Source: Cellulomonas fimi | GTDB taxonomy: Bacteria > Actinomycetota > Actinomycetes > Actinomycetales > Cellulomonadaceae | Reading direction: 5' to 3' | Assembly (NCBI RefSeq): GCF_028583725.1 | Contig: NZ_CP110680.1 | Location: 2,046,001-2,110,000, forward strand | Length of the DNA stretch: 64,000 nucleotides | Shown: positions 42,371-51,598 of the stretch, in pieces | Position numbering within the stretch: the stretch's first letter is position 1 | Layout: each line of letters starts with the position of its first letter | Program-made: the position numbers and the translations under genes | The notes under the pieces: generated by a model | Told to the model about the DNA's origin: nothing | The model's input: only the letters and a program-made list of their open reading frames with translations | Databases searched by the model: none

Positions 42371-43062
42371 GCTGGTCCGAGGTCACGGTCGTCGTCGTCC
42401 TGGTCGTGGCGCTCGGTCTGTGGTGGGCGTGGGTCGCCGCGTCGCGCCTCGACCGGCTGCACCGCAAGGTCGCGGCGTCCCGGGCGGTCGTCGAGGCGCA
42501 GCTCCTGCGGCGCGCGACGGTCGCGGCCGGGCTCGCGACGTCGGGACAGCTCGACCCGGTGAGCTCGGTGCTGGTCGCAGAGGCCGCGTGGGCGTCGCTC
42601 TCGACGGGCACCTCGACGTCGGACGTCGCCGCGCTGCCCCCGGGGATGCGCGAGATGCTCTCGGAGGAGCCGACGCCGTCGCGGAACGACGCGGACGCCC
42701 GCGGTCGCGTCGAGAGCGAGCTGTCGGCGACCCTGCGCGAGGCGCTCGGTGACCCGGACGACGTCGCCGCGCTGCGGGCCGACCCGGACGGTGACGAGCT
42801 CCTCGGCAGCCTCGGCTCGGCCTGGTACCGCGTGCAGCTCGCCCGACGGTTCCACAACGAGGCCGTCGCGCAGACGCTGCGCGCCCGTCGCGGACCGCTC
42901 GTACGCCTCTTCCGCCTGGCGGGGCACGCGCCGGCCCCGCGCACGCTCGAGCTCGACGACGAGTGGCCCGGTGCGCTCGGACGCCCGGGCGCACGGGCGT
43001 CGGACGGGCCGGTCGGCGGGGTGTCGGGGTCGGCCGTGGACGGGACCGCGGGAACCGTCTGA
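42367..43062 (+). CDS. membrane-anchored LemA-like protein of the PIM operon
   Basis: A 231-residue protein with one N-terminal helix (about residues 5-24), then a helical domain. The pairs RLDRLHRKVAASRAVVEAQL and ARRFHNEAVAQTLRARRGPL resemble the antiparallel helices of LemA, with FHNEAV in place of the usual YN-xxV, so the relation is tentative. The C-terminus is disordered. It overlaps pimA by four bases and closes the operon. In mycobacteria the same position is held by Rv2609c, a membrane protein, so a role in PIM metabolism or membrane stress is plausible but not shown. Confidence 0.7.
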   Translation: MSWSEVTVVVVLVVALGLWWAWVAASRLDRLHRKVAASRAVVEAQLLRRATVAAGLATSGQLDPVSSVLVAEAAWASLSTGTSTSDVAALPPGMREMLSEEPTPSRNDADARGRVESELSATLREALGDPDDVAALRADPDGDELLGSLGSAWYRVQLARRFHNEAVAQTLRARRGPLVRLFRLAGHAPAPRTLELDDEWPGALGRPGARASDGPVGGVSGSAVDGTAGTV

Positions 43063-43185
43063 GACGTGCGCCACGCCCCGGTTCGGGGCGTGGACGCGCG
43101 CCGAGAGCCGCACGGTCGAGCGACTACGATGGCCGGACGGGCGACGCCCGGCCCTCCACCCGCACCACATCATGTGAGGCTCGAC

Positions 43186-44109
43186 GTGACCAGCGAGAAC
43201 ACCCAGCCGACCACCACGACGCAGGAGCCGGCCGTCGGCACCGCGCGCGTCAAGCGCGGCATGGCGGAGATGCTCAAGGGCGGCGTGATCATGGACGTCG
43301 TCACCGCGGAGCAGGCGAAGATCGCCGAGGACGCGGGCGCCGTGGCCGTCATGGCCCTCGAGCGCGTGCCGGCCGACATCCGTGCGCAGGGCGGCGTCGC
43401 GCGCATGAGCGACCCCGACCTGATCGACGGCATCATCGAGGCCGTCTCCATCCCGGTCATGGCGAAGGCCCGTATCGGCCACTTCGTCGAGGCGCAGGTG
43501 CTCCAGTCGCTCGGTGTCGACTACGTCGACGAGTCCGAGGTGCTGACCCCCGCCGACTACGCGCACCACATCGACAAGTGGGCGTTCACCGTGCCGTTCG
43601 TCTGCGGCGCGACCAACCTGGGCGAGGCGCTGCGCCGCATCACCGAGGGTGCGGCGATGATCCGCTCCAAGGGCGAGGCGGGCACGGGTGACGTCTCGAA
43701 CGCGACGACGCACATGCGCACGCTGCGCGACGAGATCCGCCGCCTGACGTCGCTGCCCGAGGACGAGCTGTACCTCGCCGCCAAGGAGCTGCAGGCGCCG
43801 TTCGACCTCGTCAAGGAGGTCGCGACCGCCGGCAAGCTGCCCGTCGTCCTGTTCACCGCGGGCGGCATCGCGACCCCGGCCGACGCCGCGATGATGATGC
43901 AGCTCGGTGCCGAGGGCGTGTTCGTGGGCTCCGGCATCTTCAAGTCCGGCAACCCGGCCGAGCGCGCCGCCGCGATCGTCAAGGCGACGACCTTCTTCGA
44001 CGACCCGGACGTCGTCGCGAAGGTCTCCCGCGGCCTCGGCGAGGCCATGGTCGGCATCAACGTCGACGACGTGCCGGTGCCGCACCGTCTCGCCGAGCGG
44101 GGCTGGTGA
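43186..44109 (+). CDS. pdxS: pyridoxal 5'-phosphate synthase, synthase subunit
   Basis: A 307-residue (beta/alpha)8 enzyme that builds PLP from ribose 5-phosphate, glyceraldehyde 3-phosphate and ammonia delivered by PdxT. GTG 43186 is chosen because GAGG lies six bases upstream. Conserved segments are [16 protein letters not shown], the active-site Lys in [10 protein letters not shown] (and a second one near [11 protein letters not shown]), and the phosphate loop [13 protein letters not shown] with [12 protein letters not shown]. Identity is certain. The amidotransferase gene pdxT lies 2 kb downstream, separated by two other genes. Confidence 0.97.
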   Translation: MTSENTQPTTTTQEPAVGTARVKRGMAEMLKGGVIMDVVTAEQAKIAEDAGAVAVMALERVPADIRAQGGVARMSDPDLIDGIIEAVSIPVMAKARIGHFVEAQVLQSLGVDYVDESEVLTPADYAHHIDKWAFTVPFVCGATNLGEALRRITEGAAMIRSKGEAGTGDVSNATTHMRTLRDEIRRLTSLPEDELYLAAKELQAPFDLVKEVATAGKLPVVLFTAGGIATPADAAMMMQLGAEGVFVGSGIFKSGNPAERAAAIVKATTFFDDPDVVAKVSRGLGEAMVGINVDDVPVPHRLAERGW

Positions 44110-44792
44110 CCTCCGACCTGCACGGTCCCGGGGCCGCGGACGGCACGAGGTCGTCCGCGGCCCTCGGCCTGCCCGGAGAGCCCGGGCCGGGACTCACGGC
44201 GGCCGGTGAGAGCACCGTCGCCGCCCGCGGGCACGCCGACGGCGGGGGACCGGTGCACGGTCTGGGCCCGGAGTGGCGTCCTGGACCGGACGGTCTGCTG
44301 TTCCGCCGCGCGGCGCGGGTGATCCTGCTCGACGAGGACGACCGCCTGCTGCTCATGCGCGGGCACGACGTCGACCAGCCCGAGCGCAGCTGGTGGTTCA
44401 CCGTCGGCGGCGGCATCGACGACGGCGAGGACTCCCGGACGGCGGCGCTGCGCGAGCTCCGCGAGGAGACGGGGATCGTCCTCGACCCGGACGCGCTGCA
44501 GGGTCCCGTGCTCACCCGGTCCGCGATCTTCGACTTCTTCGCGCAGCACTGCCGCCAGGACGAGGACCTCTACCTGGCACGCGTGCACTCGACGCGGGTC
44601 GGCGAGCTGAGCCGCGCGGGCTGGACGGAGCTCGAGGCGGGCGTGCTCGACGAGCTGCGCTGGTGGCCGCTCGACGAGCTCGCCGCGGTGGAGATCGAGG
44701 TCTTCCCCGTCGGCCTGGCCGACCTCGTGCGCGACCTCGTGCGGGGGTGGGACGGCACGGTGCGGCACCTGGGGCTCGCGCACGAGCACTGA
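44106..44792 (+). CDS. NUDIX hydrolase
   Basis: A 228-residue protein. The Nudix box is perfect (GX5EX7REUXEEXGU from GGIDDGE to REETGI, about residues 100-122), so it binds magnesium and cuts a nucleoside diphosphate linked to another group. The first 60 residues are disordered. GTG 44106 overlaps the pdxS stop, so it is co-translated with pdxS. A role in removing damaged nucleotides or a vitamin B6-linked compound is possible; the substrate cannot be named. Confidence 0.88.
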   Translation: MTSDLHGPGAADGTRSSAALGLPGEPGPGLTAAGESTVAARGHADGGGPVHGLGPEWRPGPDGLLFRRAARVILLDEDDRLLLMRGHDVDQPERSWWFTVGGGIDDGEDSRTAALRELREETGIVLDPDALQGPVLTRSAIFDFFAQHCRQDEDLYLARVHSTRVGELSRAGWTELEAGVLDELRWWPLDELAAVEIEVFPVGLADLVRDLVRGWDGTVRHLGLAHEH

Positions 44793-44842
44793 GCCGCACG
44801 ACGGCGGCAGGGGCCGACCGACGGTTCAGGCGCCCGGGGGTA

Positions 44843-44870
44843 CTGACCAGTAACGTCGACTGTGTACGGT
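44843..44870 (+). promoter_or_regulatory. putative promoter giving a leaderless aminotransferase mRNA
   Basis: CTGACC (44843-44848) and TACGGT (44865-44870) are 16 bases apart. The -10 ends seven bases before the A of ATG 44878, so transcription could begin at the start codon. No Shine-Dalgarno sequence is seen before that ATG, which supports a leaderless start. Confidence 0.5.
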
Positions 44871-44877
44871 CGAGTGC

Positions 44878-46086
44878 ATGCCCACCCTGGCCCCCACGTC
44901 CCCCACGCTGCACATCCCCCGCAGCGGCATCCGCACCCTGATGGAGCTCGCGCACCGCGACCCGGAGGCGCTCCACCTCGAGATCGGCGAGCCCGACACG
45001 GCGCCGCCCGCGCACGCCGTCGAGGCCGCAGCCCGGGCCGCGCACGACGGGCGCGCGGGCTACACCGCCAGCACGGGCCTCGCCGAGCTGCGCGAGGTCG
45101 CCGCCGAGCGCGTCACGCGCGTGAGCGGCCGGGCGACGTCCGCCGACCACGTGGTCGTCACGCACGGCGCGATGCACGGGCTGACCATGACGATGGCCGC
45201 GCTGCTCGGCCCGGGCGACGAGATCCTGCTGCCCGACCCGATGTTCCCGAACTGGGCGATGGCCGCGATCTCGGTCGGCGCCGTCGTGCGGACCTACCCG
45301 ACGTCCGCCGCGAACGGGTTCGTCCCCGACCTCGCCGACGTGGACGCGGCCGTGACCCCCCGCACGCGGGCGATCGTCGTGTGCAGCCCGAACAACCCGA
45401 CCGGCGCCGTGTACCCGGCGGACGTCGTCGCGGGGCTCGTCGGCGTCGCGCGGCGGCACGACCTGTGGGTGCTGTCCGACGAGTGCTACGAGGCCGTGAC
45501 GTTCGGGGCGCCGCACGTCAGCCCGGCCGCGTTCGACACCGACGGCCGTGTCGTCGTGCAGCACAGCCTGTCGAAGACGTACGCGATGACGGGGTGGCGC
45601 ACCGGCTTCCTCGCGACGCCGCGGCACGACCTGGTCGAGACGATCGGGCACGTCGCCGAGGCGACGATCGCGTGCCCGTCGGCGCCCGGGCAGCACGCCG
45701 CACTGGCCGCGCTCACCGGCCCGCAGGACGTCGTCACGGACGCCGTCGCGCAGTACCGGGTGCGCCGCGACGCCGCGGTCGCGATCCTGGACGCCGCCGG
45801 CCTGGGGTACGTGCGGCCCGAAGGCGCGTTCTACCTCATGGTCGACGTCGGCACCGCGGACACCGACGCGTTCGCGCTCCGCCTGCTCGCCGAGCGGCAC
45901 GTCGCCGTCGCACCGGGTTCGACGTTCGGGCCGTCCGCGCACGGTCAGGTGCGCATCAGCCTCGCGGCGGCGCCCGAGGTCCTGCACGCGGGCCTCGCGC
46001 ACCTCGTCGCCGCCGTCGCGGAGGACGCGGCGCAGGACGCGACCGGCAGCCGGGCGTCGTCGGGACGGTTCGCGGCCGCGAACTAG
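44878..46086 (+). CDS. class I/II PLP-dependent aminotransferase
   Basis: A 402-residue fold-type I aminotransferase. The PLP Lys is in [16 protein letters not shown] (SxSKxx-R pattern), with SPNNPTG and SDECYE as further signatures and the C-terminal Arg in QVRISLA that binds the substrate carboxylate. The similarity is to aspartate/aromatic-type enzymes (AspC, AlaT group), with the exact amino donor unknown. It sits between the NUDIX gene and pdxT, which is notable because PdxT helps make its cofactor. The last 20 residues are disordered. Confidence 0.9.
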   Translation: MPTLAPTSPTLHIPRSGIRTLMELAHRDPEALHLEIGEPDTAPPAHAVEAAARAAHDGRAGYTASTGLAELREVAAERVTRVSGRATSADHVVVTHGAMHGLTMTMAALLGPGDEILLPDPMFPNWAMAAISVGAVVRTYPTSAANGFVPDLADVDAAVTPRTRAIVVCSPNNPTGAVYPADVVAGLVGVARRHDLWVLSDECYEAVTFGAPHVSPAAFDTDGRVVVQHSLSKTYAMTGWRTGFLATPRHDLVETIGHVAEATIACPSAPGQHAALAALTGPQDVVTDAVAQYRVRRDAAVAILDAAGLGYVRPEGAFYLMVDVGTADTDAFALRLLAERHVAVAPGSTFGPSAHGQVRISLAAAPEVLHAGLAHLVAAVAEDAAQDATGSRASSGRFAAAN

Positions 46087-46097
46087 GATCGCCCGTC

Positions 46098-46703
46098 GTG
46101 ACCGTGACCGTCGGAGTCCTCGCCCTGCAGGGCGACGTGCGCGAGCACGTCGCCGCCCTCACGACCGAGGGCGCGCACGCCGTGCCCGTCCGTCGTGAGC
46201 GCGAGCTCGACGCGGTGGACGCGCTCGTGATCCCGGGCGGGGAGTCGACGACGATCGACAAGCTGCTGCGTGCGTTCGACCTCTTCGAGCCGGTGCAGCG
46301 CCGCCTGCGCGACGGGATGCCCGCCTACGGGTCGTGCGCGGGGATGATCCTGCTCGCCGACCGGGTCCTCGGCGGCATCGAGGGGCAGCGGACGCTCGGC
46401 GGCGTCGACGTCACGGTGCGCCGCAACGCGTTCGGCCGGCAGGTCGACTCGTTCGAGACCGACCTCACGATCGACGGCGTCGAGGACGGCCCGCTGCACG
46501 CGGTGTTCATCCGCGCACCGTGGGTCGAGGAGGTCGGCCCGGCCGCCCAGGTCGTCGGGCGCGTCGAGTCGGGTCCCGCCGCCGGTAGGATCGTCGCGGT
46601 CCGCCAGGGGCCTGTCCTCGTCACCTCCTTCCACCCGGAGGTCACGGGCGACACCCGGGTGCACCGTCTGTTCGTCGAGATCGTCCGCGAGAGCCAGGGG
46701 TAG
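46098..46703 (+). CDS. pdxT: pyridoxal 5'-phosphate synthase, glutaminase subunit
   Basis: A 201-residue class I glutamine amidotransferase that supplies ammonia to PdxS. The catalytic Cys is in GSCAGM, the His/Glu pair in FHPEVT, and the PdxT signature in PGGESTT near residue 50. The GTG at 46098 lies 11 bases after the aminotransferase stop; only a weak TAGGAT precedes it, which could also be a -10. It is followed after nine bases by yebC, the usual actinobacterial neighbour. Confidence 0.95.
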   Translation: MTVTVGVLALQGDVREHVAALTTEGAHAVPVRRERELDAVDALVIPGGESTTIDKLLRAFDLFEPVQRRLRDGMPAYGSCAGMILLADRVLGGIEGQRTLGGVDVTVRRNAFGRQVDSFETDLTIDGVEDGPLHAVFIRAPWVEEVGPAAQVVGRVESGPAAGRIVAVRQGPVLVTSFHPEVTGDTRVHRLFVEIVRESQG

Positions 46704-46712
46704 GCAGAGCCG

Positions 46713-47468
46713 ATGTCGGGTCATTCCAAGTGGGCCACCACCAAGCACAAGAAGGCCGTCGTCGACGCGAAGCGCGGCAAGCTCTTCGCGAAGCTGGTCA
46801 AGAACATCGAGGTGGCCGCCCGCACGGGCGGTGGTGACCCCGCGGGCAACCCGACGCTGTTCGACGCCATCCAGAAGGCGAAGAAGTCGTCGGTCCCGAA
46901 CGACAACATCGACCGCGCGCTCAAGCGCGGGTCCGGCCAGGAGGCCGGCGGTGCCGACTACCAGACGATCATGTACGAGGGCTACGGCCCCGGCGGCATC
47001 GCGGTGCTGGTCGAGTGCCTCACCGACAACCGCAACCGTGCCGCGTCCGACGTGCGCGTCGCGTTCACCCGCAACGGCGGCCAGATGGCCGACCCGGGCT
47101 CGGTGTCGTACATCTTCAGCCGCAAGGGCGTCGTCATCGTCCCCAAGGAGGGCACCGACGAGGACGCCGTCATGGAGGCGGTCCTCGACGCGGGCGGCGA
47201 GGAGGTCAACGACCTCGGCGAGTCCTTCGAGGTGCTGAGCGAGGCGACCGACCTGGTGCCCGTCCGCACGTCCCTGCAGGACGCCGGCATCGAGTACGAC
47301 TCCGCCGACGTGGTGTTCTGGCCGTCGACCCAGATCGAGGTGGACGCCGAGGGCGCCCGCAAGATCCTGCGCCTCATCGACGCGCTCGAGGACTCCGACG
47401 ACGTGCAGAACGTCTACGCGAACTTCGACGCCTCCGACGAGGTCATGGCGGAGCTCGAGGACGACTGA
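46713..47468 (+). CDS. yebC: YebC/PmpR family protein
   Basis: A 251-residue protein of the YebC family. The start [20 protein letters not shown] and the later [21 protein letters not shown] (residues about 90-110) are family hallmarks. YebC proteins were first described as DNA-binding regulators; some members help ribosomes through proline stretches. It lies between pdxT and ruvC as in most actinobacteria. AGGGG and GGCAGAG lie upstream of the ATG. Length is normal and it ends in an acidic tail. Confidence 0.95.
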   Translation: MSGHSKWATTKHKKAVVDAKRGKLFAKLVKNIEVAARTGGGDPAGNPTLFDAIQKAKKSSVPNDNIDRALKRGSGQEAGGADYQTIMYEGYGPGGIAVLVECLTDNRNRAASDVRVAFTRNGGQMADPGSVSYIFSRKGVVIVPKEGTDEDAVMEAVLDAGGEEVNDLGESFEVLSEATDLVPVRTSLQDAGIEYDSADVVFWPSTQIEVDAEGARKILRLIDALEDSDDVQNVYANFDASDEVMAELEDD

Positions 47469-47481
47469 CGACAGGCGCGCG

Positions 47482-47507
47482 GCCTCCCGGGGATCGACCC
47501 GGGAGGC
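47482..47507 (+). terminator. hairpin terminator between yebC and ruvC
   Basis: GCCTCCCGGG (47482-47491) and CCCGGGAGGC (47498-47507) form a perfect ten-base stem with a six-base loop, 13 bases after the yebC stop. This suggests ruvC has its own promoter. Confidence 0.75.
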
Positions 47508-47522
47508 TGCGACCATACGAGC

Positions 47523-48089
47523 GTGCGCGTCCTCGGAGTCGATCCCGGCCTGACCCGGTGCGGTCTCGGCGTCGTCGACGGCCTCCCCGGCCGGCGCGCA
47601 CGGCTGGTCGCCGTGGGCGTCGCGACGTCGCCCGTCGACCACGAGGTCGACCAGCGGCTGCTGGCCATCGAGGCGCGCATCGAGGAGTGGCTCGAGGAGC
47701 ACGCGCCCGACGCGGTCGCCGTGGAGCGCGTGTTCGCGCAGCACAACGTGCGCACCGTGATGGGCACGGCCCAGGTCGCCGGGATCGCCATGGTCGCCGC
47801 CGCCCGCCGGCGCATCCCCGTCGCGCTGCACACGCCCAGCGAGGTCAAGGCCGCGGTCACGGGCAACGGGCGTGCCGACAAGCCGCAGGTCCAGACGATG
47901 GTCGCGCGGCTGCTCAGCCTCGACGAGATCCCGAAGCCCGCCGACGCGGCGGACGCGCTCGCGCTCGCGATCTGCCACCTGTGGCGACCGGCCGGAGCGC
48001 TCGGCTCACCGCAGCGGGCGCCCGGGTCCATGACGGCGGCGCAGCGCGCGTGGGCGGCGGCGGAGCAGGCAGCCAAGCGGCGCGCGTGA
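47523..48089 (+). CDS. ruvC: Holliday junction resolvase RuvC
   Basis: A 188-residue endonuclease that cuts Holliday junctions after RuvAB branch migration. The RNase H-like acidic residues are visible: D7 ([10 protein letters not shown]), the Glu in VERVF, and the Asp pair in [13 protein letters not shown]. Other signatures are [14 protein letters not shown] and HTPSEVK. GTG 47523 begins the conserved core at once. The C-terminal 30 residues are an Ala/Arg-rich extension. The gene is separated from ruvA by 76 bases with an SOS box. Confidence 0.96.
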   Translation: MRVLGVDPGLTRCGLGVVDGLPGRRARLVAVGVATSPVDHEVDQRLLAIEARIEEWLEEHAPDAVAVERVFAQHNVRTVMGTAQVAGIAMVAAARRRIPVALHTPSEVKAAVTGNGRADKPQVQTMVARLLSLDEIPKPADAADALALAICHLWRPAGALGSPQRAPGSMTAAQRAWAAAEQAAKRRA

Positions 48090-48102
48090 CGCGCGTGTCC
48101 TG

Positions 48103-48118
48103 TCGTACAGGTGTTCGG
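48103..48118 (+). promoter_or_regulatory. LexA-type SOS box upstream of ruvA
   Basis: TCGTACAGGTGTTCGG matches the actinobacterial and Bacillus-type SOS consensus TCGAAC-N4-GTTCGA at 10 of 12 fixed positions. It lies 47 bases before the ruvA start, so LexA would repress ruvAB until DNA damage. Confidence 0.75.
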
Positions 48119-48165
48119 TCGATGTGCGAGAGTAGCGCCGTGACGACGACGGAGAGGACGCCGCG

Positions 48166-48783
48166 GTGATCGCGTCGGTGCGGGGGACGGTCCTGGCGGT
48201 GCGGCTCGACGCGGCGGTGGTCGAGGTCGGCGGCGTCGGGATGCTCGTGCAGGCCACGCCCGCGACGCTCGCTGGGCTCCGGGTCGGCGCGCAGGCCACG
48301 CTGTCGACGTCGCTCGTCGTCCGCGAGGACTCGCTCACGCTGTTCGGGTTCGCCGACGCCGACGAGCGCGAGGTCTTCGAGGTGCTCCAGACCGTGTCCG
48401 GCGTCGGCCCGCGGCTGGCCCTCGCGATGCTCGCCGTGCACACGCCCGACGGTCTGCGCCGTGCGGTCGCGGGGGAGGACCTCGCCGCTCTCATGCGCGT
48501 CCCGGGCATCGGGCGCAAGGGTGCGCAGCGGATCGTCCTGGAGCTCGGCGACCGTCTCGGCGCCCCCGTGCCCGCCGCGGGAGGTGCCCCGGCGGCCGCG
48601 TCGGCGTCCGACGACCGGCGCGACCAGGTGGTCGAGGCGCTCGTGGGGCTCGGTTGGAACGCGCGGACGGCGGGCGACGCGGTCGAGCGCGTGCTCGCGG
48701 ATGCCCCCGGGCCGGTCGCCGCCGACGAGGTCGCGGGCGTGCTGCGCGCCGCGCTGCGGACGCTCGGCGGCGGGCATGGCTGA
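48166..48783 (+). CDS. ruvA: Holliday junction branch migration protein RuvA
   Basis: A 205-residue protein that binds four-way junctions as a tetramer and loads RuvB. The GTG start begins MIASVRGTV, the OB fold follows, then two helix-hairpin-helix motifs ([16 protein letters not shown] and [19 protein letters not shown]), a flexible Ala/Pro linker, and the C-terminal RuvB-contact domain ([20 protein letters not shown]). It overlaps ruvB by eight bases. An SOS box lies upstream. Confidence 0.96.
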   Translation: MIASVRGTVLAVRLDAAVVEVGGVGMLVQATPATLAGLRVGAQATLSTSLVVREDSLTLFGFADADEREVFEVLQTVSGVGPRLALAMLAVHTPDGLRRAVAGEDLAALMRVPGIGRKGAQRIVLELGDRLGAPVPAAGGAPAAASASDDRRDQVVEALVGLGWNARTAGDAVERVLADAPGPVAADEVAGVLRAALRTLGGGHG

Positions 48784-49825
48784 CGACGAGGAGCTCGCGA
48801 CCGAACGGCTGCCCGCCGAGTCGCTGGTCCGGTCCGGTGCCGACGACCTCGAACGTGCCGCCGAGGCCGCGCTGCGCCCCCGCTCGCTCGACGAGTTCGT
48901 CGGTCAGCGTGTCGTGCGCGACCAGCTGTCGCTCGTCCTGCAGGCCGCGCGTCGCCGCGGCCGCGCACCCGACCACGTGCTGCTGTCCGGCCCGCCCGGC
49001 CTGGGCAAGACGACGCTCGCCATGATCATCGCGGCCGAGCTCGGCACGTCGCTGCGCGTCACCAGCGGTCCTGCGATCCAGCACGCGGGGGACCTCGCGG
49101 CCGTCCTGTCCTCCCTCGAGGAGGGCGAGGTGCTGTTCCTCGACGAGATCCACCGCCTCGCGCGGCCCGCCGAGGAGCTGCTGTACGTGGCGATGGAGGA
49201 CTTCCGGGTCGACGTCGTCGTCGGCAAGGGTGCGGGCGCGAGCGCGATCCCACTGGCCCTGCCGCCGTTCACGGTCGTGGGCGCGACGACCCGCGCGGGC
49301 CTCCTGCCCGCCCCGCTGCGCGACCGGTTCGGCTTCACCGGCCACCTCGACTTCTACGAGACCCACGAGCTCGAGCGCGTGCTGCTGCGCTCGGCCGGCC
49401 TGCTCGGCGCCCCGCTGGCCGCGGACGCCGCCGCGGAGATCGCGTCGCGATCGCGCGGCACCCCGCGCATCGCCAACCGCCTGCTGCGCCGCGTGCGCGA
49501 CTGGGCGGAGGTGCGCGGCGACGGCTCGCTGGACCTCGGCGCCGCGCGCGCCGCGCTCGAGGTGTACGAGGTCGACGAGCGCGGTCTCGACCGCCTGGAC
49601 CGCGCCGTGCTGTCGGCGCTGTGCACCCGGTTCGGCGGGGGACCGGTCGGCCTGACGACGCTCGCGGTGGCGGTCGGCGAGGAGCCGGAGACGGTCGAGA
49701 CGGTCGCCGAGCCGTTCCTCGTGCGCGAGGGGTTGATCGGCCGGACCCCGCGCGGACGGGTCGCCCTGCCCGGCGCCTGGGAGCACCTCGGGCTGTCGCC
49801 CCAACAGCGCACACTTCCGATCTGA
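48776..49825 (+). CDS. ruvB: Holliday junction branch migration DNA helicase RuvB
   Basis: A 349-residue AAA+ motor that drives branch migration with RuvA. Walker A is GPPGLGKTT, Walker [10 protein letters not shown], sensor 1 and arginine finger region [20 protein letters not shown], and the winged-helix C-terminus includes [17 protein letters not shown]. Length and motifs are normal. The usual next gene, yajC, is displaced by about 1.8 kb of lower-GC DNA. Confidence 0.97.
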   Translation: MADDEELATERLPAESLVRSGADDLERAAEAALRPRSLDEFVGQRVVRDQLSLVLQAARRRGRAPDHVLLSGPPGLGKTTLAMIIAAELGTSLRVTSGPAIQHAGDLAAVLSSLEEGEVLFLDEIHRLARPAEELLYVAMEDFRVDVVVGKGAGASAIPLALPPFTVVGATTRAGLLPAPLRDRFGFTGHLDFYETHELERVLLRSAGLLGAPLAADAAAEIASRSRGTPRIANRLLRRVRDWAEVRGDGSLDLGAARAALEVYEVDERGLDRLDRAVLSALCTRFGGGPVGLTTLAVAVGEEPETVETVAEPFLVREGLIGRTPRGRVALPGAWEHLGLSPQQRTLPI

Positions 49826-49995
49826 CACGAGACGCAGGGCCATGTTCGAGCTGCGCTTCAGCCAGAGGGAGACGTGTTGAGCGAAGGCTCGGCGGCGGAT
49901 CGATCGACGGTCGATAGCTGCCCGAACAGCGAGGAGTGGAGACGCGGCGGGGCCGTACGCGGACCAGAAAGAATGCGGACGGCTCCGCCGCTCGT

Positions 49996-50038
49996 CACGG
50001 TCGTTGGTGTGCCGTCTCGCGTCGCACCAACGACCGTG
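49996..50038. terminator. long hairpin terminator for the islet gene
   Basis: CACGGTCGTTGGTG (49996-50009) and CACCAACGACCGTG (50025-50038) form a perfect 14-base stem around a 15-base loop. It lies two bases past the stop of the minus-strand gene ending at 50041. Confidence 0.8.
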
Positions 50039-50040
50039 GC

Positions 50041-50718
50041 TCAAGAGCTCCAGTAACCGGTGAATCCGAGCAGCGGCGCCAGCGACTTCGCTCGGGCCTT
50101 CGGATTACCCAGGACGTTCCCCCAGGGGACGAATCCAGATCCGGACGTGCCGCATGAGAGCGAATACCAGGTGGGTGTCCCGTTACTGAAGCCTCTTCCC
50201 TGGACGCAGCCGGACGTGTCAGCCCATTGAGCCTTACCCCAGGTGTAGTACCGGGAATACCCGTTGGAGCCAAAGACGGCGACGCCGCAGATCGACTCTG
50301 GGCCCCACGCGTTTCCCGGAAGCCCAGAAACCTGCTTGTCCATGCACGCGTAGGCGCTCGCCAGCAAGAGCACGTCAGTGCCGGTGGGGGCATCAGAGGC
50401 GTGAATCGCCGCGATCGCCTGTTCAGATTGTCCGGGGACTGGTGTGCCATCGGGATACGTGATTGGGGATCCCGGTCTAAACGTAGGATCGATGGTAACG
50501 CGTGACTGCTTCACCACGTCGGGTAGGAATGCGATCACGGCGGCAGGCACAGCGGGGTTAGCTTCAGCGATCGGAGATGTAGCCCGCGGGTCCCGCGCCC
50601 CGGGGCTCTTCTCAGCGGCCACCGGCGTCGCCAGTGCCCCCACTGTCAGAGTTGCAGCCAGCCCAACTGCGATGGCCTTGACTAGTGGATTCAATTGCGA
50701 TATGAGCGGTGTCTTCAT
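50041..50718 (-). CDS. secreted protein of unknown function in lower-GC islet
   Basis: I do not recognise the 225-residue product. Residues 1-35 form a classical signal peptide (Lys near the start, a hydrophobic stretch KAIAVGLAATLTVGALA, cleavage near VAA). The mature part has four cysteines, in YACMD, SICGV, SGCVQ and LSCGT, enough for two disulfides, and is rich in Gly, Ser, Trp and Tyr near the end (GSNGYSRYYTWGKAQW), like small extracellular beta proteins. Codon use includes ATA, CTA, TTG and AAT, unlike the neighbours, so recent transfer is likely. It stands alone and antiparallel to the core block. The ribosome binding site is weak (AAGGGGG about ten bases upstream). Confidence 0.7.
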   Translation of the reverse strand: MKTPLISQLNPLVKAIAVGLAATLTVGALATPVAAEKSPGARDPRATSPIAEANPAVPAAVIAFLPDVVKQSRVTIDPTFRPGSPITYPDGTPVPGQSEQAIAAIHASDAPTGTDVLLLASAYACMDKQVSGLPGNAWGPESICGVAVFGSNGYSRYYTWGKAQWADTSGCVQGRGFSNGTPTWYSLSCGTSGSGFVPWGNVLGNPKARAKSLAPLLGFTGYWSS

Positions 50719-51146
50719 GATCAGAGTGCCCCCTTCGGCCCTGCGCGATGCTGACGGGAGACTTCTATCACACGCGGTAGTCGAAGGACACGACCGGGGT
50801 GCGCACCTTCGGACTAGCGGGCCCGTGACAATAGGAAAAAGGAGCGAGCGGGGGGCCCGGCCGACGAGGTCGATTACCTTCGCGTCGCCGCCTCTGTGAC
50901 TTTCAGGTTAGGCGGCCTGAGCTAGCCCGACCGCGTACGCCTGGACGCGCCGAGATGGCCATCGCGCCGACGGCTCGCGAGCGTCCGTCCCGTCTCCGAC
51001 CCGAGGGCAGGGTGCTGTGATGGACCCTGATCCCCGCTGTTGCTGCTCGAAGCAAGCCACCCGAGCCGTGGGGTGCCCATTGCGGCGCCACGCACCGGCT
51101 GGGTGGCCCGGCCCGGTGCGGGTCGAGCGACCAGGTATGCGACGGC

Positions 51147-51365
51147 TTAGGCTTCACGCCACGGCCTGAACCGCGCCGAGCGCCAGTCGGCGTGCGTGTT
51201 CCGACCATTCGGCCCGTCGACCCGGTGCCACGGACGACTGGTGCGCTGCCCGGTGCTTCCGGACGCAACGAGCTCTTCACGCCAGCACAGCCACCACTCT
51301 GGTGCGGCTGTTGCTGGCGGCCGCGCGGTCAGATGCTCGAGCGTCATCTCGGCGAGGAGCATCAC
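51147..51365 (-). CDS. possible small Trp-rich protein, 72 aa
   Basis: A GTG start at 51365 has GAGG about six bases upstream, and the frame ends in TAA. The product is Trp-rich (PEWWLCWREEL, RPWHRV, HADWRSARFRPWREA) and its third codon positions favour G/C more than the other local frames. I do not recognise it. It could be a small islet gene, or the remnant of a longer one. The chance of a spurious frame is high. Confidence 0.3.
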   Translation of the reverse strand: MMLLAEMTLEHLTARPPATAAPEWWLCWREELVASGSTGQRTSRPWHRVDGPNGRNTHADWRSARFRPWREA

Positions 51366-51535
51366 TCCGGGCCTCGCCTGCTGGGGCGGCGGAGTGCACG
51401 ACGCGAAGGGTCGCGCGGAGCAAAGAACTGTCGCGCCCGTCGGCTCGTTCCGCGCGCCGTGATGAGGTGCTGGCGATGGAGGCGTGAAATGCAGGAGGCT
51501 TACCCCTCCTTGGAACTGGGGGGTGGCACGGGACG

Positions 51536-51564
51536 TTGGAGCGGCGGGCCGCTGCGCCTAGACT
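51536..51564 (+). promoter_or_regulatory. putative promoter of yajC-secD-secF
   Basis: TTGGAG (51536-51541) and TAGACT (51559-51564) are exactly 17 bases apart, 34 bases before the yajC start. It lies at the right edge of the islet, so the core operon kept or gained its own promoter. Confidence 0.65.
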
Positions 51565-51598
51565 GCCGCAGTCACACCACTCGATCGGAGCCGTACTC

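Larger units (their letters stand above)
50719..51598. other. non-core stretch upstream of yajC, mostly without recognisable genes
   Basis: This 880-base stretch continues the lower-GC islet. The part next to 50719 should hold the promoter of the secreted protein; an A-rich patch near 50830-50842 is unusual for this genome. One small frame at 51147-51365 may be coding. Other frames are Arg/Ser/Pro-rich and look non-coding. The right end holds the yajC promoter. No transposase, integrase or tRNA copy was seen. Confidence 0.5.

Noticed and set aside
50903..51280. A 125-codon minus-strand frame in the islet
   Set aside because: Arg/Gly/Ser/Pro-rich, without a ribosome binding site, and overlaps the slightly better frame at 51147-51365.
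49826..51598. Insertion sequence or prophage as the source of the islet
   Set aside because: No transposase, integrase, terminal inverted repeats or target-site duplication could be seen.
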